This document shows positions 42,101-53,394 of a DNA stretch of 64,000 nt, in pieces. The stretch comes from Viridothelium virens (lineage: Eukaryota; Ascomycota; Dothideomycetes; Trypetheliales; Trypetheliaceae). A program made the translations under genes and the position numbers. The stretch's first letter is position 1. Every line of letters starts with the position of its first letter. The notes under the pieces are model-generated. The model had not been told where the DNA came from and ran no database searches. It saw nothing but the letters and a program-made list of their open reading frames with translations. Where the stretch lies: positions 1 through 64,000 of the forward strand of contig ML991815.1 in assembly GCA_010094025.1 (NCBI GenBank), given 5' to 3'.

Positions 42101-45100
42101 TTTGAGCAATGACCGTTCCAACTTCTATTGCAAGAAGGGATGGAAGGCCAACATGCGCTATCTGCGAGCCTTGCGTGTTAATTGCCAACGTGCCGAATGC
42201 GTCATTAATAGTAACCTTGGTCTCGAGTTCTTCAATAGCACAGAGGGTAAGAATACCGGGTCTATCATCTTCTGGTAAGTACTTGGTCACCGTGGATAAT
42301 TTTGCCAATTCGTCGCCGAGTTTGGTCAGGACCTCGAGCTTCTCGAGGTTCTGGATTTCAACTTGCGCCTTGCCAATACCGAGACGAATGACCGACCCTT
42401 TTCGCCGCTGCCGAAGCAGTGTATCAATGAGAATGTCATCATCATTCTCGTACTTGTCTCTTGATGGGGTAAGTATCGATAGAAGCCGTTCGAGATCATC
42501 GTCCTGAGGAGTAAAGAGGAACTCAGCTCTGGTATTTGCGAGTTGGATTAGTGCCGGTACATCTTCGTCCTCGTTCGTGAGATAAGGTCCTGCGAGCCTG
42601 ATCTCGTCTACAGATAATCCGACTAGCCCGTGCTGCAAGCGGAACAATACTTTGATGGCACTACTTTGGAATGTAACATGAGAACTTCTGCCTCTGATTG
42701 CGACAAGAGCCCCACCGAGTCGAATGTTCAGCTTTGTCACAGGCGTTGATTTGGGCTCCAGTGCGGGATGTGGACTCTCGAAATGTACACCACGAGCTCG
42801 CTTGGGTGAAGGAGAATCAGCTAGGATCGTACTATTGGACATGATTGAGCTGCTGAGTTCAAGGATACCGCTAAGTCCGCCAAAGGATATCAGAGTGTCA
42901 TCTAATTTCTGGAGGTCAAAGTTGATGTTGATTGGAAGAGTACCAATCTTTATCACGGTCGTGCCACCAACGTTTGAGAAAGATAAGGACATAGCATCCA
43001 GCTGTGGTTCTTTCAAATCTCGCACAGAAGTCCTCAGCCGAGCGCTATCATCAAAGGACAGTATGTCTTCGCCTGGGTATCCTAACGAGAAGAGGGAAAT
43101 ACTGGCTTCGATAGTGGTAGATTGAGGACTCGTTTCGAAGCAAGATCGAAGCCCCTGCCAACGCAGTTTGAAGAGTACATCAGAATTATTTTCTTGCTCC
43201 AAAGATTTAGATCGGGTGCTATTTTGCAATAGTGTTGACCTGCTAACGGCTTGCAAGTACTCGACGAGTGATAGGGAGATATTGCTGACGCTTAGATTCA
43301 GCCGGAGTTGGGAAGTTGCTCCCGCCTCGGTTTTGTCCTTCTTGGTCCCAAATGATGAGGAATCTGCTTTTGTAGTCGACAGTAGCATTGATACTGTCTC
43401 TAAAAGAAGCTGAACGGTTGCTACATCGCCTACCAATTCAACATCGCCGATCGAGACTTCAAACTCGTCCTTTCGGCTCGGTTCGCCTGGCATCTCAGTA
43501 GGTGGTACATCCGATGACCGATGGATCATGGATGATCTCCGGCGTCTTGAGGTACCGGTCTCTGCGTACTTCGAAAATGTACCTGGTGCACGATGATCTG
43601 ACTGTTCTTTGGCTCTCGCATTTCCATCTGTTGAATCTTTAGAAAATTGAGAATCTTGGGGCTCTGGTATCCAAAGCGATATTTCCTTCACCATGAGGAA
43701 TTGCTTTGCGGTCATATTGTCCATTTCAATAGGAGATGCGGGTGATATATTTTCACCGGTGAAGGGGTCATCTTTGTTACGCATTTCATCTTGGAGATCA
43801 ACTTTATCATCTTGTGGCTCGATAGAGGGGTATATACTGCGTGATTGCTGTTCACTAGGAGATTCTCTCGGCTTCGGCGTCTCACAACGCTCGTGAACTG
43901 ATGCGCCACTTAGAGCAGATCCTTGTCCAATTGATGTGTCCTCAGCAACAGAAGCAGGATTCGGGAGACATTCGTTTCCCGAGTCACTGTGAGAATCCCA
44001 CGCGCCAGGAAGATGGAGTCGCTGAGCTGAATGTATCGATTCGGCAGCCATAGCGCTCATGTACATGCTCTCTGCCTCCTCATGGCTATAGATCCTTGAT
44101 TCAGACATACCTTCATCAAATGGGGTGGCAATTCCGGTTTCGCCACCGTTTGAGTCGGAGTTCGAAAATTCAGGAGAGAGTCTAGGGCCAGGTAAAGGGT
44201 CTCTCTTGGGATGAATTTGTGATGGAGCGGCGTCGAAGTTAGAATCCGCCTCAAGTAAGGGAAGCGAAGACCGCAGACCCTCACGACTATCTTGCAGATT
44301 AGCATTGCCTGTGCCTTCAAAGCTTATTAGGTCAGATGTGTTCATGAAACCGGGCTCCTCTGGGAACGAAGACGAAGACCGATAGATCTGCTCATCGTCA
44401 TTATGTGTTTGCGGCTCCAGCATTCCACTCGCGCCTATTGAGTATTGAAGACCCGGCCTGTCATCATTAGCGTACGATTTCCATATATCACTCATTTGCG
44501 ACTCCTCCACATGCGGTTCACTAATGGTACTTTCACTCGCAGGTTCGCCAAAGCTTTGCACAGATGGAGTCTTTGATGCTGTTGGAGATGAGGCAATAGG
44601 AGTCCTTGGGTCATCGTCATCGGCTGGGTCTGCAAATCGATCATCATCTGCTGTTATGACGGATGCTGCAAGAGTTTCGCCCGCAATCTCGACACCGTGA
44701 GATCGTTCCGATACTGGAGAGCTTGGATAAGAGGACTGCCTCTTCATCGGGGAAGTTGGAGTGGACTGCATAGAGAGAGATCCACCAGCAAATTCATCTG
44801 CTCCTCGCAATCTCCTTGCCTTATCTGGCCGACTTGTAACAGAAGGTGACCGAGAAGCCTTGGCAGCTCTTTCGAAGAGTGGGGATTCTGTGATTAGATA
44901 TGCGCAAACGTGATCAAGCCGAATATGTCTTTTGCCCACTCGTGAATGAGGGGTCGAACTTGGTCCACTGGAGTTGGAGGCAGAGTTTTCGGAGGTATGT
45001 TCGACGTTGTCTGCAGTAAGTCCTTCAATACCTAATTGCTTTGCACGTAGGCTGATCGATACTGGGGTCGGCTCCGCTGGCGAATCTTCCACTTTATCCT

Positions 45101-45899
45101 GCCTTGGAAATGCGAGATCCACTCGGAATTCGACATCGCGTATCCGAACCTCCAATCTATCTCTGACACCCTTCAGGAAACTCGCGAGAAATCCAGGAAC
45201 CGAAAGCTCTGTGCCTGTTCCGACTTCCTGCTCAGCCAAACTCTCTGCTGTGGATGATGAGGACTCCGAAAGGCGCTGTGATTGCGTATTGATTGCTGCC
45301 TCCAGCTCTTCCCTTTCCTCTTGAGGTTCCACATCTAGGAATGATTTTGCAAGGTCTTGGGTCGTGGGTATATAATCGTCATTCTCTGAGTCTGAATCTG
45401 AAAAGGAAGAAGCCCTCCTTGTCCTTCTCTCTCGCAATGGTGGTGACTTGAGACGCCTGCTAGCTTGCCTAGGCTTATTCAGTGGAGCTTCCTTCTTTGG
45501 TCTTGGGTCCCGTGATACGCCTTCTGAAGGCTGTTCAAGTACTTGAATCTGCGCTATTACCCCATCCACTTCGACCACGATGCCACTTCTGTAAATGTCT
45601 GCAGGGACCGTGACTCGTAGATGTAGTATCCTAGCTTTGACAAGTCGAAGGCACTCAGGTAAGTGGAGGAGAGATGTTAATTTCTGGAAAGATCTTCGTT
45701 AGCTTGAGTTGCCTCATAAAATTCGTCGAAGACCAACCGGAAGCCGTAGCCCTATATCTCGCAAATCCACAGTGCTCCGCTTGCCTAGGGCTATATCCAA
45801 ATTTCCCAAATCCAACGCATCTGAATCGAGAAGCTCGAGCCGTGTGAGAGCATACTGAAGGAGACGCTTTTGGATGTAGGATGGAATAAAATAGGCCAT
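39186..45899 (-). CDS. ATG2: Atg2, autophagy lipid-transfer protein
   Basis: Exons 45899-45738, 45683-40212 and 40163-39186 join in frame to give 2203 aa, a normal length. Atg2 is a rod-shaped bridge-like protein that moves lipids from the ER to the growing phagophore with Atg9 and Atg18. The first exon gives [20 protein letters not shown] and [13 protein letters not shown], the chorein-N motif that inserts at the ER; the second continues [10 protein letters not shown] and [19 protein letters not shown]. Residues about 110-750 are disordered and Ser/Glu-rich. The later part has the conserved [18 protein letters not shown] segment, then [17 protein letters not shown], and the last exon holds [20 protein letters not shown] and the C-terminal amphipathic region [18 protein letters not shown]. 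Intron 1 uses the uncommon donor GTTGGT; intron 2 uses GTAGGA. Confidence 0.95.
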
Positions 45900-46451
45900 G
45901 GCCGCCGGCGCCCGGGACCGATAAACGTTCTCACCGGGTAATCGAGAAGAAACAAGGCAGCATTCTTGAAGATAGCCAGGGAAGGTATAGGATCGGCAAT
46001 AGTATCATCGAGCGAGGTGTAGGTACTTTGCTTATACTAGTGGGAAAGGTGATGGTGTTGCAGGCGTTGTGTTTGAAGGAGGGGAATGCGAGGACTGGAT
46101 GGGCTCAAAGGATAACATCGAGGACCTTCAGCAGGTGAGGATAAGCCGTGAACAGGTTCAGGTCAGTCAAGCTAGGCAGGGCACGAGGAGGCGTCTGAAG
46201 GGTGAGCGTGCAGCAGCTTGCTTGAGCTTCCGCGATGACGCCGGCTGCGGATGACCCCTCCAACATCCCACTTTACGGCTGTCCCTTTCCGCCTAATAGA
46301 GTACCTGAGTCTTACAGAGGCACAAACGATAGATATCTTTGAAGCATATTTCCAACAAACAACCCAAACTATCTGACTACTTTTCTGGTTCAAGTCACAA
46401 ATCCGTTGAGCCTCAATCTCTTACCGCTTTCTATAGCTGTTTGGGTCTACA
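45900..46451. promoter_or_regulatory. Divergent promoter ATG2 / ADGF deaminase
   Basis: 552 bp separate the two start codons, which point away from each other, so both genes share this regulatory DNA. No TATA box is obvious for either gene. A short minus-strand frame at 46172-46393 is not supported. Shared control of autophagy and purine salvage would make sense in starvation, but this is inference. Confidence 0.5.
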
Positions 46452-48297
46452 ATGGAAGATCAAATGGAAAACGTCAGCCTAGCAGACGAGGATTTTGATA
46501 AAGCAGAAGGGCTGCCCAGCCTTTCAGACCCGTTCTTGCAAAAGTACCTCGAAGGCAGAGATGCTCTTGTCGCCCAAGAGAAGAGACAGCGAAGCGGTTG
46601 GTGAAAGCTTGCAGGCATTCTCGAAAGAACCGGGTCTGATTATTCGCATGTCAAAGACCACACGTTTCGCGAAACCCTCACCCCTATGGCTTCGGAAGCC
46701 TGTGCTATCGTCTCTCAGATCCGCTTCGAGGAACAACAGACAGTCTGGACCAGTGACTTCGAGGATGAGCTTGCCCGCACCGACGTAGACTATTACCCGG
46801 GGATGATGTTTACGCATGCAAAAGAGAGGATGGAGAAGACAAAGCTATGGAAAATTGTCGAGAAGATGCCAAAGGGAGCTTTGCTTCATTGTCACTACGA
46901 AGCTACAGTGGACACAGATTGGCTCATTGACCAAGCAATGGAGACGCCTGGTCTACATATTGAATCTGCAGCCCCTCTGGTTCCTGAGAATCTTTCTTCA
47001 ACGACATTCGTATTCTCATATGCCAACTCTTCCCAGGAATCGGCTACATCAATATGGTCGGACTCGTACATACCCGATACTAAAGTTTCTATTAGAGAAG
47101 CCTCAAGGACCTTTCCGGACGGACATGACGGTGGTTTCAGAAGATGGCTCAAATCTCGCTTCACCTTTACGTGCGAGAACCACCACGAGGGACCTACAAG
47201 TGTCTGGAAACGTTTCACTCGCGTGTTCCAGAGTATCTCTACGCTCGTTTGTTACGAACCAATTTTCCGCGCGTCTCTTCGGCATACGTGCAAGAAATTA
47301 CTCGATGACGGAATCCAGTATTTTGATGTCAGAAAAGCTATGCTGGTGCCTTTACGAAGGGAGAAATCAGAGACTATTGATTCGGATCATGAAGGGATGC
47401 TAGCAGTTATGAGCGAAGAGATTGAGAATTTCAAGCAATCGGAGGAGGGCAAAAGGTTTTGGGGCTCTAGGTTGATTTGGACAACGATGCGAATTTTTGA
47501 CAAGCGAAAGATGATAGAGAGTAAGAAAGAAACCTGAGACCAGATCTGTAGACTTGTAAATTGACCATGAGACAGACATGAAGGAGTGCATCCGGATGAA
47601 GCAGATCTTTCCCGAACTCATCGCAGGCTTCGACCTGGTGGGCCACGAAGATGCAGGCCGACCTCTTGTGGATCTTCTCCCCGAACTTTTCTGGTTCAAA
47701 AAACGCTGCAGGGAAGAAGACGTCGACATCCCGTTCTTTTTCCACGCAGGCGAGACGCTTGGTGATGGCGACGAGACTGACGAGAATCTCTTCGACGCCA
47801 TCCTTTTGGGGACTCGACGCATCGGTCACGGTTTCTCACTTTATAAGCATCCTCTACTCATTGACATGATCAAAGAGAAACGCATACTCGTCGAAAGCTG
47901 TCCAGTCTCGAATGAAGTGCTCCGGTATACTGGTTCTATCTTACAACACCCACTGCCTGCACTACTATCTCGCGGCGTCCCTGTAGCACTATGCAACGAC
48001 GATCCCGCTGTGATGGACTTCGGAAGCAATGGAATGACCCATGACTTCTGGCAGGCTTTACAAGGCTGGGAGAACCTAGGTCTAGAGGGCCTTGGCTCCC
48101 TCGCCGAGAATAGTATTCGTTATGCCGCCTTTGAGGATTGTAGCGCAAAGGAATGGACAGAAGATGTAAAGGCAGGAGCGTACGGGAAAGGTGTCCGTGC
48201 GCAGCGAATGAAAGAATGGGCCATTGAGTGGGAGAAATTCTGTCAGTGGGTAGTGCTCGAGTTTGGAGCAGACATGGATCTCGAGCAGGTTGACTAG
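46452..48297 (+). CDS. ADGF/CECR1-type adenosine deaminase
   Basis: Exons 46452-46596, 46657-47520 and 47576-48297 give 576 aa. It deaminates adenosine (or deoxyadenosine) to inosine in purine salvage. Metal-binding and catalytic residues are in place: LLHCHYEA (His126, His128), GFDLVGHEDAGRPL, FFHAGET (His393, Glu396), RIGHGF (His421) and CNDDPAVM (Asp478, Asp479). The ADGF-specific features are the N-terminal extension (about 50-120) and VESCPVSNEVLRY. Exon 1 gives MEDQMENVSLADEDFDKAEG, with no signal peptide, so unlike animal ADGF/ADA2 this form should be intracellular. Intron 1 has the uncommon donor GTTGGT and an AAG acceptor. The intron-1 junction restores RSDHTFRETLTPMASEAC, the expected family sequence. 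Confidence 0.93.
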
Positions 48298-48367
48298 GTT
48301 TAGATTTGAAAGTTGTGTCATTCAACATACCAAAGAGCCAGGCCCTCAACAGGCTCGCTTGGAGTAC

Positions 48368-49519
48368 TCATAGCTTCGATTTCGAGCCCGCCGCTTTTGC
48401 TTTGCTACTGATGTCAATCGCATTCCACCATGGGTACGCCGCTGGTGCATCTTGCTCCATCGTCCCCGTAAAATTGACCGGCCGTTTCTCCAAGAAAGCC
48501 TTGACTCCCTCCTTATTATCCCTATGAATGCATGTTAGCCCAACAACCCAACAAACCCCCAATGTGACAGTCTCCCAAAAACTTACGCGCTACTAAACAT
48601 CTCATACAGTATCCTCGAATCCAACAAATGCGTCCCCTCCGCCGTCCCCGGATTCCTCCACATCAACTCCCTCATGAGAGCCGTCGACACCACACTCGTA
48701 TTCGCGACCACCTCCTCCGCGACCCTCACCGCCCTCCTCACCACCGCCTCACCATTCACGCCCTCCTCTCTCATCGTCTCCGCAAACAGCCCGCCCCACA
48801 CCTCCTCCGCGTCAGCCCGATACGTCGCGCCGGTCGTGACGACCCGCAGCGCGCGACTCCACCCGATCAGGCGCGGCAGGAAGAAGGAGCTGCACGCCTC
48901 CATGACGAGGCCGCGGCGGGCGAAGACGAAGCCGATTTTTGCAGAGGCCGCCGCGATGCGCAGAGCGCACGGCAGCGTCATGGTGATGCCGACGCCGACG
49001 GCGGACCCGTTCAGCGCGGCGATGGTCGGTTTGCGGCAGTGGTGGATGGCGAGGGCGACGCGGCCGCCACTGTTGGAGAAAATACAGCGATCAGCGTATT
49101 GCCTTCAGTTTACGTGGATATCGAGGAGGGAGCTGCCTGGTAGGGGAAGACAGAAGGTAGGGAAAGGAGAGGTATGGTTATCGGTAGAGAGTGCCTCACC
49201 CGTCTCGATGGTCATTGATCTTTTCCTCGCCGCCCTTGAACCCCGTGTCAAGATCTGCACCGGCGCAGAACATGCGGCCGTGGCCGGTGAGGATGATGCA
49301 TTTGACGCGGTCGTCAAGGTCGAAGAGTTGGAAGGCGGATTCAAGCTCCGACATCATCGTACCGGTAAAGGCATTGTACTTCTGTGGACGGTAAAGCTCG
49401 AGGATTACGATGGGCGTCGGAGTTGGTGAGGACGGCGGATGATGGGATATCCGAATCTCCTTGTAAGGAAGCGTATTGTACGAGCTTGGGAGAGAAATCG
49501 GGTCGGGAGGTTGTGGCAT
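48368..49519 (-). CDS. Peroxisomal enoyl-CoA hydratase/isomerase
   Basis: Exons 49519-49200, 49069-48587 and 48521-48368 give 318 aa. It is a crotonase-fold enzyme acting on enoyl-CoA thioesters in fatty-acid beta-oxidation. Oxyanion-hole residues lie in RMFCAGADLD and NGSAVGVGITM. The second acid site is in RRGLVMEACSSFFLPRLIG, with the Glu placed as in delta3-delta2-enoyl-CoA isomerases. The protein ends in SKL, the type 1 peroxisome targeting signal. The start at 49519 gives MPQPPDPISLPSSYNTLPYK; an open extension upstream is not conserved in character. Introns are 130 and 65 bp. It is convergent with the ADGF gene, with only 70 bp between the stop codons, so the 3' untranslated regions must overlap. 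Confidence 0.92.
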
Positions 49520-50510
49520 GGTTGGACTCTGTGAGCAATTGATATTGATAACGGATGAACGGTGGTCCAAATGGTCAAGAGGGCCAAATGTGAGCCTTGT
49601 ATTGAAGATCAATTCTGCGTGACATCTTAAGCAACACTTATGTAGGTATCTACCCAATTATAGGTACCTTACGATGGGGCGTTTGGAGATGTTAGGAAAT
49701 GCGGGAGAAGCTTGGGTTTAGGACCGACTCGCCGGAGCCGAAGCAGCTTGGAGAGGGAATGCCGATCCTGTCATCTTGCCTAGGCACTCGCGTTTTGTTT
49801 ACTCACAATTGTGTTTACTCATTTCGCAATAGTTAGCTTGAACAACGCAGTGATAGCACGTGAATGGGAAATCCAGGGCATTCATGGGCTTGATTTGAAG
49901 ACACCATTTCGGCATACTCTCAGAGAATCCAAGCGCATCTATCTCTCCTAGTTTACGGGCTTAATATTAAGTCAATCTCGAGGCCAATGCCTCTGCGAGC
50001 CACTGGAGAATTGATGCTGAAGGAACCGAAAGAGTGATTCCACGAGATTGCAGTATTTGCACATTCCAGCAAGCACTACTATTTCAGCACTTGAGGCATA
50101 CTGTAGGAGGTCCTCTGGCCACATGCAAGGATTAATACGTTATTGCTTTTGACCGAATAAAGTAATCGTTTCAGAGTACTTGTTCTTCTGTAAATCCTCA
50201 TTTAATGCATTGAGTCATGTTCGCGCGCGTATTCTCGGATGAATGTGCAACCTAAAGGCATGACTTGTCAGGTTAGAATGGTCATTAGCTTGGTATATCA
50301 TTATCCATCGTGCATGCATTGAAACAACCAAATCTTATGTATTGCTAAACGATGCTGTTTCATTCCTTGCAGAACAGAGGGTATCACTAGAGAAGAGAGG
50401 AGAAGATGATACAAATCAAGTCGTGGTCAGCGGCCTTTCGAAAGAGGTCAGACTCGTGCGCATGAGTCGAGACCATATGTGCATAGGCCCTTTTCGTCCT
50501 TCGAATTCGC
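49520..50510. other. Intergenic, nothing supportable
   Basis: 990 bp holding the hydratase promoter (minus) and the 3' region of the Zn2Cys6 gene. A TAGGTATCTACC...TAGGTACC pair lies at 49645-49675. No gene or RNA seen. Confidence 0.5.
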
Positions 50511-52712
50511 TCAATTAAATATTTCAGGTGTTTCCTGGACAGCCATGGGCAGTTCAAAATTCTGAAGTATCAGCTCGTCCCACTGCGACCAGTTCATTGG
50601 GCTGAAGCCGAAAATTCCGTTCGGAGCTACTGCCAAAGCCGGATCAAGACTAATCATATCCGTACTTTCAGCTGATGCTGTATTCTCGGGTGGCAAATTG
50701 ACAATCCCGGTACGAGCACGATCTCGCCATTCTTGACTGGTCATTGGGCAGCGTGGCGCTGTTTTGACGGCATTCGCGACCTTCTCCTTCTTCATCCGTA
50801 ACTGCATGATGAAATCCGGCTCCTTGGGAAGTACCTGTCTCCGCGTCCGAAGATCCTCCAGCCTCGCGTCCCAAGCCTTCAGCGTAAGGCTGCCGCAAGC
50901 AATATGCAAAACTTTCCGGGTTTCTTTCAACAGGTCTGGATTGTAACAGATGAGCTGTTCAACGAGAACCCATGCACGGTCAATATCCCCTGCAGTGCGC
51001 GTCCTTAGTTCAATCAGAAGGAATATCAAAGCATGCCAGGGGAAACGACTCTCCATCGACCAAACGAATTTCCGAATGCTTGGGTTTTCGTACACAAGAT
51101 TGTGATACTCTATGACCTTGAGTGCCGTCGTGAAAAGCATGTCCCGTCGAGCCACTGGTAGATCAGCGCCTGCTTCTGTCGATTGGTTGCGAGGATAGTG
51201 AATCATAAGTCGGGAACTGGCGATCGCCGCTCGAGCCAGGATGAGACATAAGTGATGTAGAGGTACGAGCGGATCACAGTATCTTAGAAACTTCTGTTCG
51301 ATACGCCGTTCGAGCTCGTCAACGACCTTGTCTTTCTCTTCTGCTGAGTGTTCTGTGAGCTGGAAATTTTGCGCGGCGATGGAAATCGTTGGAGTCGTTC
51401 TGACTTCGCGGAAAAAACTACGCATCTCGTAACCTATAAGACAATACATCATGTCCGTCGCTCCAGTACGCTCGGGTGGTAATTCGGTCATGGCAATGTT
51501 CAAATCGCTATCGTTCACGTTCAGGGGCAGTTTGGTGTCCCAATTCAGGAAGGAAAATTCCGGACCAAGTCCCGTCAGTTCTGAAGCTCGCAAGTCTATC
51601 AGACTGATCTGCCACCACAGGCGCCTTCTCATTTCTGCATGCCATGGCCAACTATCGGTACCAAAGGAGGATTGATCTCGATGAAGGCCTCCTCGCTGGG
51701 CCATACGGAGAGCGATACCGGTCATACTCCAGTATGTTCCAGCGTCGTAATCACCAACGACGGATATGAGGAATAAAACGTAGGCCTGTAAGACAATCGC
51801 ATCGGATGAGCGAAGCAATCCAGCAGCATTCAATGCTTGCTGAGTGGCGTACTTCAATCGACGAAATAAGACAATCTTAGGCTCTCCAAAGTTAGTGATA
51901 CACTCCTCATTATTCAGTGATACGACTGCGATCAAATAGACCGCAAACAACCACGCCTGCGTCGCTCGCATGAGTGTGTCGAAGCAGTCGAGGGATGCAA
52001 GGAACCGCTTTTCTCTATGGCTAATTTCAAATATTTTGACCAGAGGGTCGACTCGGTCTTTGAAGATAGCCCACATTTGCCGAGCATGGTCGGAGGGTGG
52101 AACGAATCTCCGCAGATCTTGGTTCGTCGGAGAGGAACCGAAAAGTAGATTCGCTGGGTTCTGCCCATTTGGTAGAGATTCTAGATACGACGATGGCTCC
52201 TCTTCGGGCTCAAGTTCTTCTTTGAACATGTCGGCATGCTCTTGAAACTCGTGTTCGACACTAACATATAAGCTGTTCTCGTGGTACTTGGTCTTGCTAC
52301 CATGCATGAACAGATGTCCTTGAGATGGAACTGTGGTCTTGGGTTTGGCGAGATCATCCATGACCTGATCCGCGTTCCAAGTGGATGATCGGTTCTCTGA
52401 GGACCCAGTAACGTTTTTCACCTCAATACCGGCTTGCTTCAGTAATCGCTCGTAATCGTGGAGTCTGCCACGCAATTCCTCGTCACCTTCTGGTTCTTTC
52501 CGCTTCCGCCGTTTTGGAGGATCTGGAGCCCGGTAGACGCATTCTGCTCGACTTTTGACACATCTCGAGCACGGCTGAACTCTATCGCATTTGATCTTTC
52601 GCTGACTACAGAGAACGCATGCAAAGCTTTGAGTGGCTTGTTCGTTTGCCGAGTTTGACGGGTTCGCCACAGCAGGGGAAGCAGATGCTGATTGGTCTCC
52701 CGGTGTAGACAT
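50511..52712 (-). CDS. Zn2Cys6 (fungal-type) transcription factor
   Basis: A single exon of 733 aa. The binuclear zinc cluster is at residues 32-58: Cys32, 35, 42, 48, 51 and 58 in CVLCSQRKIKCDRVQPCSRC. A basic linker (PKRRKRK) and a coiled coil (RGRLHDYERLLKQAGIE) follow, so it probably binds DNA as a dimer at CGG half-sites. The fungal-specific regulatory domain (PF04082 type) spans about 215-480, with RRLKYATQQALNAAGLLRSS and the signature IALRMAQRGGLHRD. The target is unknown. The nearest gene downstream in the same orientation, 680 bp away, is an MFS exporter, a common regulator/exporter pairing. Confidence 0.93.
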   Translation of the reverse strand: MSTPGDQSASASPAVANPSNSANEQATQSFACVLCSQRKIKCDRVQPCSRCVKSRAECVYRAPDPPKRRKRKEPEGDEELRGRLHDYERLLKQAGIEVKNVTGSSENRSSTWNADQVMDDLAKPKTTVPSQGHLFMHGSKTKYHENSLYVSVEHEFQEHADMFKEELEPEEEPSSYLESLPNGQNPANLLFGSSPTNQDLRRFVPPSDHARQMWAIFKDRVDPLVKIFEISHREKRFLASLDCFDTLMRATQAWLFAVYLIAVVSLNNEECITNFGEPKIVLFRRLKYATQQALNAAGLLRSSDAIVLQAYVLFLISVVGDYDAGTYWSMTGIALRMAQRGGLHRDQSSFGTDSWPWHAEMRRRLWWQISLIDLRASELTGLGPEFSFLNWDTKLPLNVNDSDLNIAMTELPPERTGATDMMYCLIGYEMRSFFREVRTTPTISIAAQNFQLTEHSAEEKDKVVDELERRIEQKFLRYCDPLVPLHHLCLILARAAIASSRLMIHYPRNQSTEAGADLPVARRDMLFTTALKVIEYHNLVYENPSIRKFVWSMESRFPWHALIFLLIELRTRTAGDIDRAWVLVEQLICYNPDLLKETRKVLHIACGSLTLKAWDARLEDLRTRRQVLPKEPDFIMQLRMKKEKVANAVKTAPRCPMTSQEWRDRARTGIVNLPPENTASAESTDMISLDPALAVAPNGIFGFSPMNWSQWDELILQNFELPMAVQETPEIFN

Positions 52713-53394
52713 GTCTAAAGGTGCAAAGTCGACTATTGAGCCCGTCCTCCGATTCGAGAAGAGACCTAGTTACTGTGTAGGTCTATGGACGCTGGCCTTT
52801 ACGCTCATGACTCTGAATCCGGTCGAGTCAACTGTGACTAAGCTGAAACTATGACCGCATCACCTTACTACCTTATATGGGATAGGTACCTAACCTTGTC
52901 CATTTTGAGCTGTAGGTGAGCGGAGAGGTCGCTGGAAAGGTGTGACGCTTACCCGCAACGCCGTCCTTGCGTTGGTTCAGCCGCACCCGAGTCCCAACAG
53001 AGCACCTCGTTACGGATCACCATTTCTTGTATTTTACAGAGCACCAGAGTACCAAGTGGAGTCGCATTTCTCCAAGTTAACTGCTTCGTACTCCATCTCT
53101 TCTGCCACAGGATCTCTACACATTCATCTAAGTGACCCGCGTACCTAATCATACCGGCTTTCCTTCTAACTCTCTCCCATCTCATTATTTTCAGCCATCG
53201 TCAGCAATTTTTTTCTCCCCAACGTTAAGTCCGCTGTGCTTAGCTTTATCCTCATCGTATGGTGAACTGAAATGTTTTGTTTGATTCATACAGATAAGTG
53301 GATATTCCTGGAGTATGGCTTTCCATGTGTGCCGTCATCACTCCGTATATACCTAATTCTTCGAACACAATCCCGTCTAACCTTTCGCAATCAC
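52713..53394. other. Zn2Cys6 gene promoter and MFS 3' region
   Basis: 682 bp without a supportable gene. A GATAGGTACCTAACC palindrome-like motif lies near 52881-52895, comparable to the CCTAGGT motifs at 16.77 kb. Confidence 0.45.
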
